From contig JAPEIS010000006.1 in NCBI GenBank assembly GCA_029531795.1, positions 1,116,001-1,180,000 of the forward strand: a stretch of 64,000 nucleotides of DNA. The letters run 5' to 3'. Both the position numbers and the translations under genes were made by a program. Under the pieces are notes generated by a model. It was not told the DNA's origin, made no database searches, and saw only the letters and a list, made by a program, of their open reading frames with translations. Below are positions 1 through 12,318 of this stretch, piece after piece. Each line of letters opens with the position of its first letter. Position 1 is the stretch's first letter. The stretch is from Sclerotinia nivalis. Its lineage: Eukaryota; Ascomycota; Leotiomycetes; Helotiales; Sclerotiniaceae.

Positions 1-1494
1 CATTGTCTCGAAATTCAACCCCATTAAATTAGGTAATAGGAAATCATTTTTCGTAGCATCCCAAGTCCCATCTCCAACATACATTGTATCTGATGAATAT
101 GTACTACTCCCCGCTGGAGAGAGATTATCAGTCGCCATAGCGGCGGGCGGATCTGCCGCCTAATGGCAGATAATCTCAAAATTCGTTAAATTATATCGAG
201 ATGGTAGTTATCTTGAAGTATTCGATACCGCTATTTGAAATAGAGGGGAATGTGGATAAAATGCGTAGTTCCGGAATGATTGTAATATGGTTGAAAAGGT
301 TCTCTCGTAACCGCCAAAATGTGCTTCCTTATCGTACTGACTTGTAAATAATTTGGGGGGTTCACTAGGTAACCAATGCGGTGAAGATGAATTGAGCTGG
401 GCAGAACTGCTAGGAACAATTAATTCTTTCCAAAATGAAGCCTTTGATAATTCCTTGATATATTTGAAGATATAAAATCAAATCATGCTATAATCAATCA
501 ATGTAACCTAGAATCAAGCATGACAGTTTTCTGGTTCGCAGGAGACGAGAAACAGACACTTTTTACCTGGTGGCTGGGTAGCTGCAGCTAGCTTTATAGC
601 ATTATCCACAGTACAACTCAGCAAACACCAATCACAACATCTTGTTTAGTGCCCTGACAACATAATGGCTCATGCAGCCACAACGATGGATCTGTATGGT
701 TTTGCTATTACAGGCCATTTTTTCTTAAAAGAGTTATGTCAAGCATGAATGTCAATATCATTCATGGGGTATTGCGTCTAAACCTCCCAATGAATATATT
801 CCGTATGGTCAAAGGGTTGAAATTGCGGAGAAGTTTCCCCAGGAGATGTGCGATGCATGATTGTACCTGCGTCTTATCGATGGGCCTCAAGGTTGAATGG
901 AAAAGATAATGGATCCTTTGTTCTTCTTGGGTATTCATAGTCTGGATGGAAGTACTCCATACCTCCATTGTCGATTTCAGTTATCGTACGCGAATTATTC
1001 ATAGCTGTTGGACTTTCTTTCGGAGGAATAAGATACCACCTTAACTGGTTCGAATGTTGGAATTAAATGCTATTACTACTTCACAGGTAGAAAGATATGC
1101 TGGAGCTTATATCTAAACAAACTCGGAAATGTACATGGGAAGCACTGAGTCTACTTGAAGTTTCGAGGTCTTGGTCAGTCAGTCACCAGTCATAATGCCC
1201 GCAAATGTAGGATCGATGCGTCGCAATTTGTCGGCTCCGCTTCCCCTGCAATCTTTGGAGATAACCATCTAAATCCGGCAATAGTCGCCCACTGTTTGCC
1301 GGTTAGGTGTCATCGTGGGAGAATATATAAAGTTCGGCACACCATCGCTGTATACTTCTGCAGCGATTCAAACCCTGGCTAGACTTTACCATGACCAGGG
1401 AAATTGAGAGATCTCATGTTTCTGAGACTAGTGTTCAGCAAGCTTCCGATCCTCACATCCCTCCATTATCACCCACGGGCAGCCTCATATTAAT
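1..1494. other. gene-free left edge
   Basis: No open frame here has the length, splice signals or recognisable motifs of a gene. The frames present are short (75 codons or fewer) and unlike any family I know. It probably is intergenic DNA and the promoter side of the MFS relic that follows. Confidence 0.5.
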
Positions 1495-2205
1495 ATGGAC
1501 GAGGAGAAGTCGACCCAAGATATTAGCAATGAAGTGCTCAAACTACTCTCCGAAACAGTTGGCATTGGACTACCTAGTGCAGTATCAGATGTCTCATACA
1601 GTGCTTTTCTACCTCTTAAAAGACCAGTTTTTTATACCTCTTATTCTCTTCCTTCCAGCAACGCAAACTAATCGACGATGGCTGCATACCTCCATATTTC
1701 CTTTACATGAACATCTCAGACCACATCCGACATTCCAATCAACACAAAAGCGGAATTTCAATGAACACGGAAAGTTTCGCAGCTTTGAGAAAGAACTACA
1801 ACCTACAGATTCCAAATCCACTATCGACACTGAAAGTTCCCGCCAATAAGGATGCAAGATTCCTTCAAGGTGCTGCAGGAATTAATCCAGCTTACTATTA
1901 TACGATTTCCACAGGCCCTTCATCGCAGTTTGACTCTCTGTATGAAGTTTCCCAGCTTAAGATACCATTGATATTCCTTCCCATTGTTGCAGGATCCCCA
2001 TCTCATTTTCATCACCAGTAAGACAGTGGAATTTAACCATCCCCAACAATACCAAGACACCATACCTTTCCACTCACCAAAAATCGAAATAAACCATACC
2101 AACCCTCCGATCGCGAAACCGCGATTGGAGATTGCACTTCCCTTGTTCTATCTCAGTGCCTTAGCTATCATAGCTTATAATTGGGGCAACGGAACATCAT
2201 ATTAG
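1495..2205 (+). pseudogene. relic of a DHA1-type MFS multidrug transporter, internally deleted and frameshifted
   Basis: An ATG at 1495 opens a short acidic leader ending in SDVSYSAF, like the cytosolic N-terminus of fungal DHA1 drug:H+ antiporters just before helix 1. The sequence then jumps to pieces typical of the centre of these proteins. These are a frame reading LFLPATQ (compare LPETCR), DDGCIPP, and NPLSTLK followed by STGPSSQFDSLYEVSQLKI (compare GIPSQF in the family). Helices 1-6 are missing. Around 1984 the reading frame shifts by one. In the new frame the loop and helix KPRLEIALPLFYLSALAIIAY follow, and a stop at 2205 cuts off the last helices. What remains is about a third of the usual 480-550 residues, so it cannot be a working transporter. 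The family call rests on remembered motif resemblance. The breaks are read directly from the sequence. Confidence 0.6.
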
Positions 2206-2688
2206 TATATCTCGTCCAATTACTCTATATTATTACTCATGATCGGGTGATATGATCTTTATTCAATCTATAATCTATATCAACTTGGTCTCTTATTTAC
2301 ACTGCCCCTCCGCGATTATGCTTACAAGTTACAATAATGAATCCAAATTTAGACATACCGGCTAGGAAGAAGTCATACAAAAAAAATCTCATCAAATTCC
2401 CAAAAATTCAACTTTTGTCTTTCTATCCCTAGTTTTAATGTAAAATTACAATTTCCCATTTATTTACAAAAGGTTTTTAGTTCTATACTATGCTAATGAT
2501 CGAGAGCTATTGAGAGCATCTCTAAAACCTGACGTCATGCCCAATTTTCGTTAATCTACCGACCACAGGTATTTTGAGCGTATAAATAAAAGCGAAATCT
2601 TCCAGACTTATATACAGTATATCAACTCATCAATTCATCATCACATCACATCAATCATCAAACGCAAACCCCCTCCCCCCACATAACC
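2206..2688. other. intergenic, 3' side of the MFS gene
   Basis: AT-rich spacer with short homopolymer runs and a CATCA-rich stretch near 2625-2660. No gene seen. Confidence 0.5.
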
Positions 2689-4586
2689 CTACCCATGATT
2701 ATGCCCCGTGGCCACACCCCAAAAATACGCACACCAAGACCCCAAAACCAAGACGACCAACCCCGCAAAACACCACTTCGAAACCCTACGATTCCTGCCC
2801 CCATTCTCATTATGAAAGCGTTCTTTGCGCTCATTAATCAGCTGACCATTCGCCACCCTCTGTTTACGCGTCCACTGCAAGATCCGAAAATCGATACAGA
2901 AATACGAGAGCGCGACCATGAGGAGCGCGACGAAGGCTGCGCCGGCCGAGAGGGCCACGTACAGATTCGTGACCTTGTTGTAAGAGTTGTGGTCGGCGTC
3001 TTGGATTACGCCCGCTACTATGTTGACGATGATGCTCATGCTATATATATATATATATTTTTAGTGGGGGATTGAGGGATGGATGGATGGATGGATGGGG
3101 GAAGGGAGGGGACTTACGCGTTATTTAGGGTGAGTTTGAGAGCGACTGCGGAACCGAAGATGGATTGGTGCCACATTGATGTTCGGATGCTATCGATGAT
3201 TAAAGTTGGACCGAAGCAATATGCAAACGCGTAAATTCCGAATGCGGCATCGGTACCTTGGATTGAGGGAGCCCAGTTTACAATGCTCATTGATGTTAAG
3301 ACGCTGAGTCCCATGACGGCAACTGAGCGTGTAAGCGTGAGGTTTCGGAGGAAGGAGGATGACTGTGCTTACAAAGGGTGATTCTATTTCCCCATATATC
3401 GACAAATATTCCAATGAGAGGAACGAAGAAGAACCCTGAAATGATTAGTATGTTTCTACTAGATTTCTGAATGTTTTGAGGTCCTTACCACCATATTGAA
3501 CAGCAGATGTGTACCACCCGGCTCGCACAGATGATATACCTAATCTTTGCTCAGCCATCTCCGTAGCATTGTTTGTAAAAAGATTAGCAGTCGAAGTCTC
3601 AAACAGTGAAAAGGCCAAAACCACCCAGAATGTCCAAGGTAATTCAAGAACTTTACGCAGTTCAAAACTTTTGTTGCCTTCTGTAAGCTTTTCGCCAGTA
3701 GCTGGATCAGCCGTAGATGGAAACTTCTTGTTGGCGTAACGAGTGAAGATATAAAAGCCAAGAGTCATCAGGTTACAGAAGAGATTCATGGCTACTGAGA
3801 CCCAATACACATTTGCGAAATTTCCCGTGTTTTGAGAAATAATATTTGCCGAGGATTTACCAACAAATGCACCAATTTTGCCAATTCCTAATTCAAGTGC
3901 AAGAGTCGAAGCGAATCCATGATTGGGCGCAAACCATGAAGAAAAGACTTTGTATCTTGATAGACATGTTAGAGATTTTCATTGATCGAATGAGAACTTC
4001 TACATACTGTGCAACTTGAGTGGCAATATCTCCGAAAGCTTGAACAATTGTACCACCAATCATAAACTGATAATTTCTACTTTGGGCAGCTCCGGCGATG
4101 AGAACTGACCCAATGGTAAAGATGATGTTGCCGTAAAAGATTGCCCCTGAAAGTTGTGAGTAAGTCGTCAAAGAGAGCGAAAGTCTTGGTTTTCGTACCC
4201 GCTCCTCCAATTCTATCGGTAACGACACCGCTCACCAGCATTAAAGCTGTGACCATAAAATCTTGACTGGCACTTAATAAAGCATATTGTTTATTGTTGA
4301 TCTTCATCTCCTTCTTAATTGTTGACTTCATTGCCCCTGTTATGCCAGAACTCCAATGTGAGCCAAAACCAATCATTGAAACCAAGAGAATTGAGGCCAA
4401 TTTCCATTTCAAAGGTATATCATTCCCAGTGGGATGTCCATCATTGGCGATATCCGATGAATTTTCCTCATTATCGCTGGCAGATGCCGCTGATACGACG
4501 ATTTCATCTTTCTCCATAGTATCGCGATCCATTGACGGCGTAACCGAGGTTGGATAAACACTCTCAACTATATGATCACTTGACAT
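2689..4586 (-). CDS. MFSD1-like major facilitator superfamily transporter
   Basis: Six exons fit without a phase error: 4199-4586, 4008-4146, 3489-3955, 3373-3435, 3118-3322 and 2689-3040. They give 537 residues. A roughly 60-residue Ser/Asp/Glu-rich cytosolic N-terminus precedes about 12 hydrophobic segments. The helix 2-3 loop reads SGVVTDRIGG, a form of the MFS signature G-x-x-x-D-R-x-G. A second such loop, GIFVDIWGNR, opens the second half. A charged loop of about 45 residues (PSTADPATGEKLTEGNK) separates the halves. The C-terminus after the last helix is short. In style it matches fungal MFSD1-like carriers rather than the DHA1/DHA2 drug pumps or sugar porters. The substrate is unknown. 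The last intron contains (TA)n and (GGAT)n repeats. The frame is intact, unlike its two accessory neighbours. Confidence 0.85.
3041..3117. repeat. (TA)n and (GGAT)n microsatellites inside an intron
   Basis: The last intron of the MFS gene carries a TA run at about 3042-3058 and five GGAT units at about 3077-3098. Both lie between intact splice sites. Confidence 0.8.
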
Positions 4587-5359
4587 AGCCGAAGTATATC
4601 CTCAGAGATTGAGGTAAGGCTGAGATGATATGATATCAAGATGTTAGAGAAGTGGGTCAAAGTGAGAGCGAAAAACGTCCTCCATTCTGAGTTCATTTTA
4701 TCTTCTTTATAGAGTTTTAATGCTACGGCTTGTAGTATTCTATGACCAACGTGAACACGACTTCGCCCCACTAATTCTGATCGGCTTGATCATATTTTCC
4801 AATAAAGGGAATTGGAAGTTGTGGAAACGTCCCCGCAATCAGGCTTTTTGTTATCAGATTGATCGAAATCATCCGAATACAGGGGTAAAACCTTACATCT
4901 GATAAGCAATCTTGGCCCGAGGATTAAGTCAACAAATTCCCCGATACGATGATCTGCTGACTAGCAGAATGTTTTATGCTTTAAAAAGAAAAGGACGGCA
5001 TCTCGGAACCCGAGTACATTATAATAATGCAATTGAAAAGTTGTTCGGGTATGCGGGTTGAAAAATTTGGAAAAACCAAAGTTCCTTGAACCTTTGGTGT
5101 ATTTTGCAATATTGTCTAAAGGGGCACTCGATCCAAAAAATAATAATACCTCACAGTCATGATAGGAACAATAGCCTGAATAACCACGTGGGAAGGACAT
5201 GATACTACCTACTTAGACGGCTGGTATTAACCTGTCCCTGTAATGAATAGAAGTAGCCACATCCATATCAGCAGCCTAGCATACGATATAATTCGAGTCA
5301 ATCAATTGAAACAATACCGTGCATTCCGTTCCCAATAATGCGACATACCTCAACAAATC
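4587..5359. other. intergenic between MFS transporter and FAD oxidoreductase
   Basis: Promoter side of the MFS gene and 3' side of the oxidoreductase. Short frames only; no recognisable gene. Confidence 0.5.
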
Positions 5360-6865
5360 TTAAAATATCCCCGGCTGCAGCCGAATGAACACACCATCTG
5401 GGTCATACTTCTTTGAAATCTCAATCAACCTTTTATGGTTCTTTTCCCCATAGCCAGGGAATACATCCTGCCGAAGCGTTGCATAACTTTGGTACAAAAA
5501 GCTATGCCACCGATTTCGTTCTTTTGCCAAAGCAGTGGACCGCGCAACGAGTTTTTCGGCAAACGTTACGATTCCCGAATCATCCGTTGACGTTGGCCCA
5601 TTGGATTGCGATGTTGATGACTAGAGTCATTTAATTATCATCATATTATACTTATTAATGAACTGAAGTTCTAAAACATTTACTTACAGATTAGAGGACC
5701 ATCCTCTGTCGTTATACCAAGAGCATTTCCTCCATTCTTGCTAAACTGTGAGATTATGGGCTTAGAAATTGGCTGAAAAACAATGGCAGGTATTACATTC
5801 GTCGCATTGTTAATGTTTTGGACTTCTTGGTCGAGGATCTTGCAGATATCATTCATTAAGTCGGCATCATTGAACATGGTCAGTGTCCAATATGATTCCC
5901 TGAGTCCGGGTGGTTGTGTTGCTGCCGTTGAATTAACCAACGACGTAAGGTTCGTAATTCTTAAGCTAGAAGAAATGCTAGCCAAGTTTGTAAAATTGCT
6001 GAAAATAGCAGGGTCGATGATTGGTATTCCATAATTCAACGTAGCACTGACGAGTGTGGTCCCTGCCGAAGGTAGATAGGCATATGCCAAAAAGACTGCT
6101 GCAAATGGATCAGGAGCATGATTGATGTTGAAGCTGACCAAGGCCTCAAATGCATTGGGAGGTTCTGTTGCGTTTGAAATCGTCATTCCGCCCCACATAT
6201 CACCCTGCTCGAACGAAGCTAGATCAAATCTTGTCACGATACCAAAGTTATTCCCACCTCCCCTCAATGCCCATACAGATCTGGGTGCGATTCTCGGTTG
6301 AAATTCCGAATAGAACCATTGGCAAGAACTACCTATCACTTTATGTAAGCTTCCAGATATTGAAATGAGGAAGAAGATGTACTTCATAGTTATTAACATT
6401 ATCGCAGGCAAACCCGTACCGCCCAGAATGTAAAGGTATGCCACCTCCAAGTGTTAGACCTTCAACTCCCATACCAACAAATCTGCCACCTATAACTCTG
6501 ATCTCCGCGGCGCGCATCAACGGATAAAGATTGGACCACTGGGTTCCTGCCCCAACGGATACTTCAGTTTTATTAGTCGAGATTTTGACTTGATTTAGAT
6601 TGCTTAGATCTATCACGACAGCACTCCCAATATTTGATGCACCTGCAAAAAATGCGTGCCCACCACTCTTGACGGCGAATTGACAACCTTGAGATTTAAG
6701 TACTTGTGTGGTGGTAGAGACATCCTCGGCAGAAATTGGCGTCACTCGACATGCAGGTTGCACTTCGGCTTGTTGCAATGACCAATACAATTGCTCAAAT
6801 TCATATACTGCATTACCCGGAAAAGATACCTCCTCGTCTTCGAGACTTGGAGAAAGCAAGCGACA
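5360..6865 (-). pseudogene. berberine-bridge-type FAD-linked oxidoreductase with two frameshifts
   Basis: The family oxidises alcohols, sugars or secondary metabolites with a covalently bound FAD, often outside the cell. Exon 6383-6865 encodes the PCMH FAD-binding half. It includes SGGHAFFAGASN, whose His is the usual covalent FAD anchor, and GRYGFACDNVNNYE with a possible second (Cys) anchor. A clean 50-nt intron (6333-6382) leads into VVLANGSIRN. About 20 codons later, near 6271-6275, a Trp codon has lost one base, so ALRGGGNNFGIVTRFDL continues only in another frame. The substrate half then stays open to an intron (5621-5687). In the last exon one extra G near 5584-5585 shifts the frame again. 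After it the family's C-terminus (DVFPGYGEKNHKRL, then KYDPDGVF, then LQPGIF-stop) is intact. A further upstream leader exon probably ends near 6913, but its start is unresolved. The frameshifts are of opposite sign, one base each. The alternatives are sequence errors or recent decay. Confidence 0.75.
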
Positions 6866-6913
6866 CTGAAGAATCAGCTTTGGTCAATTCGTGCTCTAAA
6901 TGATCAACTTACA

Positions 6914-9654
6914 GTGTGATGACATCTCTCTTGCGAATGTGAACTGTATTGCTCAGAATCCCATCGCTTTTGCTGAATGCACCACGATGAAATACGCATA
7001 AGACAAAGATAACAAAAGATATTGATAACAATATATTAAAGGTTATTGGTGTGGATGTTTGACAGTGGAAAACGAACAGAAGATGTAGATATGCATTGAG
7101 GTTAACACTGACACATGATTGGAAGGTGATATGATATGGTACAGTAAGATGACAGAATTATCAACAAAAGCACAAATAAGCTGTTCCACAAGCTGATCAA
7201 ATATTCCACGATACTTACATATCAGCTGTATCTAAGTTTAAATAACACTTCCATAGAAAGCGCCGCGAATATAGCGAGGCACATTGCCATTAAGCATTGC
7301 TTATTTTTGCGTTGTGGCATTTTATATGCGGAACTGTCATTGATAGCGAGTCGTGCTGGTAGCGTTTGTGAATTATTGAGGAGGTCCTGATGTTTCTGTT
7401 AAGACTTAGTATATTTCGATAGAGATGATAGATAACCTTATGTCGCCATCCCATTTTACCCCACGCTTTCGGCCATGATTGAGCTTCCCCACAGTCGTGA
7501 GCTCCCGGGGAGCTCATTCATTTTTATATTTGCCCACAGTGTTTCAATTTGTCCAAGATGATTATGTGTACTAGGTACTTCTTGAGTACACCTATTTACT
7601 GGAATAATAAGTTGGATGCCAAGAACAATGTCATTTCCCCATTCACCAGTCGTATATTTTATAAGTACATATTTAGACAATATTTATCATAGTTTAGGAT
7701 TGCCACAGTTACATCCCCAGTCTATTTATATCTGAGTAGGAAGATCATTAATTCTCCTTCCTTTCACATCTTAGATCCTTTTTCTTACAAATATTTTGTA
7801 AATCTTACCTTACCATAATCGGGTGAAAGCTTTCACCGGTATTGTTCCAGGCCCTCCTTTTGGGTCGTTATATTGGTTGAACGTTCAGTTCGTCGTTGAT
7901 GCTTTGATCGAAGGACTTGTAGAGAAGAGGAAACGTGGTAGTACTTTTTTCCTATATCATTATACAGCTCAAGATGTATCCAATGGCAAGCGGCATGAAA
8001 TTATTTTACGAGAGGAGCTTTGCTTGGTAAATAGGAGATGACTGTCGTGATCTTCCGCGTGGTGGTAAGAGCAAAACCCTACGATCTTCATGCCATGATT
8101 GAATGGCTATCTCGCTATACTAACCACGACACCCAACACTAAGCAACAGGGTAAAGATATTTACTAAGCCTTCAATGGCTCAAAATGTCCAGATTTAGGA
8201 CAATGTGAAGTGATATACTTGTATGGGTTCCAGTGTTTGAGTCTCCATCGTGTACAGCCTTTCAAGCTCACAGCCACCAGACCAGATCCAATAGCCCGAT
8301 TCATACGTACCATTGGCACCTTTAACCACAATAAGAATTAGAAACATGAACTCCTTCCGGCAATCCACTCGGATTTCGCTATCAGATCCTGAGATTTGCA
8401 AGAACGAGGCGATAACAGTTGAAATAGTGGAGAGCCTCGGTCGTGGATATAGAGTATTAGGTTGTAATCATATATAGAACCACGCCGAGGACCTCGGATC
8501 AGAAAAATAAGACATGCAACAAAACATCCCGAACTCTCTTGAACCACTAAGAGTGAGGCCACGTTGAAGGACAAGGAAGTGAGAGATGCAGCAGAAAATT
8601 AAATCCAGTAGAGGACTCTTATCATGATGAACAAAGCCCTGAGTGGTAAGAACAAGGATTTACTGCTCCAAGGCCTTTTGCGCAGCCAACATGGCTTGCC
8701 ATAATCGCAAGGCTTGACCGAGTAAAAACTTCAACTATTTCTCAATTTGAAGCCTGATTCGTAGTGATTAATGATGAGTCTCGTTGGAGTCTTTGAGCTG
8801 GGAAAAGTACGAGGAATTGATTCGTACAGCCAGCCGCCAACTTCACACCGACTGTAAAGTACCACGGTTGCTGTAGTTATTTTGGAACAGTTGTATGCGC
8901 CGACAGAGCTCCAGTAGCTATTGATTTCGTAAGGAAGGATCACATAGCGATCAAAAATTTCAAGATCTACGTTACTAATTGTAGTAGTGTTAGGTAAATT
9001 GATGTCAATAATGGCTGATGGCTGAGAACTACTTAGGAATACGGGGGTTGAACATTTAAAAGGTCCCGGTGTTGCCTAAGAAACTTGCCTGTCAGCATTT
9101 AAAATTACACAAGCCAAAAGTGTGACTTTCAGCCTGAACATGAACACTTCATTTCCCCCACAACATCCAATTATATCTTTGATCTCTTTCCAAGTATGTG
9201 ATTAATCGCTGTGCATCGTATGTAAAAGCTCTACAAAGACAAGAGTGAAAGATACGCCAGATACACCAGATACAGTCACAGTCACAGTCACAGTTACAGT
9301 CACACTCCATCAAGTATTAGGTTTGGACTCGGGGAATGTTGGTTACTAGGGATATACTTTTTTGGTTATCTTATCAACATCACCTCCTTTTCTGTTTTGG
9401 AAGGAAGACATGAGTAAGATTGATTAACGTTACTTCTTCCTTAATCCAATCTCTTGAATTCTTTGTCTAAATTCTTTCCTGTGCGAACACTCAAATTAAC
9501 CTCAGGAAAAACCAATTGAAACCAAACAGTAGGAGACGTTCCCAGATTCACCTTTGCTGCATGCGGTACAAATATCTGAATCATGATCATGTAGCATCAA
9601 TACCTGTACAACGCGATCTAATAATCTTGAGGGGACACATTAACAACGTAAGCC
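6914..9654. other. long gene-poor spacer
   Basis: About 2.7 kb with only short unrelated frames on both strands. A frame at 7823-8041 (72 codons, starting KAFTGIVPGPPF) is the most protein-like, but it has no partner exons and I do not recognise it. A short (CACAGT)n-like array lies near 9275-9305. The last few hundred bases are presumably the promoter of the PH-domain gene. Confidence 0.4.
9272..9305. repeat. short tandem CACAGT array
   Basis: Five imperfect hexamer units (CAGTCA phase) sit in a row about 350 bp upstream of the PH-domain gene start. Confidence 0.7.
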
Positions 9655-11089
9655 ATGAGTACAAGCGGTACTGAATTTTTCAGAAATCATGTAACCATGG
9701 ACGAAATTACAATTACTCCTCAAATAGCGCCTATCTCGACTTCGAGGAGAGTCTCCATGGAGGAATATTACAAGCAAGAAAATGAGTCTTCCGATCGAAT
9801 ACAAGAACCAGAAGTTGAGGAAGAACCAGAGGAGGAACAGGAACAGGAGCCAGAGATCGAAATCGAAATCGAAATTGAGGATAAGCCAGCAGATTCAGCG
9901 TCGATAGTAGATCCTCTACTCGACTCTCCTCCTTCCTACGATGCTTCGGTTCGTTCTCAAAATATGCGCAGCCGTTTGAATATTCAACCTCGAGAAGATG
10001 AAGGAAGAGAGACACTTCCAGGATATTCTACGGGGATCAGTCTGGAAAATGTTTTTATGAGGAAAATGGAATTACAGGGTGCGATACACAGGGCTTCGGA
10101 TAGAAATTGGTATCGAGTGTTGGCGACATTGCAAGGGACACTTTTGACCTTCCACAAATTCAAAGGGCCGGGGCTATTTGGTCTTGAGTGTGGGGAAAGA
10201 AAGGGTACACCAGATTTGCCTGCTGGTACGAAGCGCGGAAGTTTATTGGGAAGCTATAATTTGCAGCATGCAGATGTCGGCATAGCTGCGGATTATGTGA
10301 AGTAGGTCTACAAATACTGTCTCTTAATTAGTGATATTAATAGCTGCTAGGAAAAACTATGTTATCCGGGTCCGAGCAGAAGCAGATCAGTTCCTTCTAT
10401 CTTGCATCAAAATCGAAACATTTGTCAGCTGGCTTCAATCACTTTTCACAGCTATCGACCTTTCTATGCCGCTTGATGAACGACAAATTCCAAAAGATCA
10501 ATCCATTCCACGTTCACGACGAAGAAGGCGAAGGGAGGCAAGAGATATACAAGTCAGCGACGACCTTATCCGAGCTCAAGAAGAACTCATCCGAACACAT
10601 TACCCCAACCTCGCAACTTCAAGCAACCCCCGAGAAAGAGTTACCACCCGCCCATCAACAGCTCCACCTACATCTCGACCAAGTCCACCACATACACCTC
10701 GTACACCCGAAGCCTGCATAACCGAAGCCGAGGCCGCCCTTCATGCCCTCCAAGAAATGGGTCTCATAGGCGGTCGACCCCGTCGTCACCGCATGCTGCA
10801 CCGTCGCCCTCCCAACCCCACACCCTCCCACTCCTTCTGTCCCGAAACCGGCAAATGGCGTCCGGAGCACGCATGGTCTCCTAGATACGATATGATATAT
10901 GCCAAAAAATGCATGGCCATCCTCACAAGTCGCTCGCCTCGGAAATCAAACTATCTAATCATGAAAGGCAAACAATGGATTGTGGATTGGAGTACCGGTT
11001 CGTTAACGCGATGCGAACCTCCGGAATATGGAGAGGAGTATTGCGGGAGTTGGAAAATAGATCATAATGGGACGCTGGTCAAGGCTTGA
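9655..11089 (+). CDS. PH-domain protein
   Basis: Two exons, 9655-10301 and 10351-11089, join in phase (GTG AA|G AAA) around a 49-nt intron and encode 461 residues. The N-terminal ~90 residues are acidic, with a Glu/Pro/Gln run and an (EI)n stretch, and look disordered. A pleckstrin-homology fold follows at roughly residues 125-245. Strand 1 starts LQGAIHRASDRNWYRVLATL, and the final helix is ETFVSWLQSLFTAIDLS, with the expected Trp. The C-terminal half is Arg/Pro-rich, with SRRRRRR just after the PH domain, and ends in a conserved-looking tail (CPETGKWRPEHAWSPRYD, later EEYCGSWKID). PH domains usually bind phosphoinositides or proteins at membranes. The specific role is unknown. This protein type is common as an uncharacterised single-copy gene in ascomycetes. 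It is convergent with Nnf1 downstream, about 480 bp apart. Confidence 0.85.
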
Positions 11090-11566
11090 ATTATAGAATT
11101 GGCATGGAGTTCTTTTTTTTCGTTCGTTGGCTTGGGAAATGCTGGAGAGTTTCATGGGGGATTGGTCAAATGGGGCGTATAATATACAGATATTTGGGTT
11201 TTGGATGAACAGTGGAAAGATATTATAGATACCAGGGCGGGAACATGGGGTATGAATTGGGGTGTTTCTGGCGCCTTGCTTTTCTTTGTTTGTTTGTATT
11301 TTTACATAGTGCGAAATCCGTGCTTGCATGGACTTTCAATATAGCATAAAAACTATACTCCTTCTTATTCAATGGCCTAGATTCGATGAAACCCATTCTT
11401 GAGTGACTCCTGTGTACACCAAATGCTTTCATGGAAACTGCAAAACGCCGAGGGATCCATTTTAACTCCAATCCATCCATAACTCCCCATTTCCTATGCA
11501 TTTCCGTAAATCCAACCCTCACTCAAAACTCCCATCATTGTCCCACGCGTTCATAAACCTGCCACA
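11090..11566. other. convergent intergenic region
   Basis: 3' ends of the PH-domain gene and of the kinetochore gene face each other here. No further gene seen. Confidence 0.5.
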
Positions 11567-12318
11567 CTACACCTCCCTCAAAACCCCCTCGGCTTCCAAC
11601 GCCTCTCTCCCTAGTCCATCGACCTCCCGTTCCAAAACCCCATTCGCCCTATCCAAATCCTCAACCACTACTTCTACCCCTCTAACAAGCTTCTCGATCT
11701 CCTCTCTCTGTTTCCGTATCTCTTCTGCTAATATCGCGTTTTGAGACTGTGTCGTTTGTAGTTTGGCATTCAGTTGCGATTGTTGCGTTGTGTAGATGGG
11801 GGTTAGGTGTGCTGCGAGGATGGAGGGCGCAGGGAGTGTGTGTGGGCTATGAGGGGGGTTAGTTAGATTTAGATCATAAGTGGTGCGCTGGGCTTCAGAA
11901 TGGTGCATGAAGACAAAGAATAGAATACTCACGCAACCCCCCCATCACCCCCCGCAGCATCCGCATCCGCATCCACCCCCCTCGCCTTCCTCCTCCTCGC
12001 ACTCTCAATCACACCCTCCAACCCATTCAACCGCTCCACCACTTTCCGCTCCCGCAATATCATCTCGAATTCATCGATCGCGAATTGTCGTAATCGTGAT
12101 ACCATTTGCCCGTGGACGGCTTTGAGGGCTTCCGGCGCTTTGCTCGCAACGGTGGGGAAACACGAGGAGAAGGCGGGGTAGGATATGGTGTTTAAGGCTG
12201 AGGCGAGGGATTTTTCGTAAACATCGTGCAGGCGGCTGGCGCGCGGTCCCGGGGTCAGGGGGATGGGTGCTTGAGGGGGGGGTGAGGGGGAGGGGGAGGG
12301 GGAGGTTGTGGAGGGCAT
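11567..12318 (-). CDS. nnf1: kinetochore MIND/Mis12 complex subunit Nnf1
   Basis: Two exons (11933-12318 and 11567-11846) join in phase (GTT GC|C CCA) and encode 221 residues, the usual size for Nnf1/PMF1. After a Pro/Ser-rich start, residues about 25-110 match the Nnf1 family: RASRLHDVYEKSLASALNTI, then FSSCFPTVA, then a helix ending in FEMILRERKVVERLNGLE. A loop of Ala/Asp/Gly precedes exon 2, which starts HTLPAPSILAAHLTPIY and runs into a long heptad-rich coiled coil (QNAILAEEIRKQREEIEKL). In the complex Nnf1 pairs with Mis12/Mtw1 and links inner-kinetochore CENP-C to the Ndc80 complex. The loop coded near the exon junction is unusually GC-rich. The start codon follows a Ser/Pro-rich leader common in fungal orthologues. 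Confidence 0.88.

Noticed and set aside
7823..8041. 72-codon forward frame KAFTGIVPGPPF...
   Set aside because: No homologue recognised, poor start context, no further exons.
9658..12318. Possible operon-like or functional link between the PH-domain gene and nnf1
   Set aside because: They are convergent genes with separate promoters; adjacency alone shows nothing.
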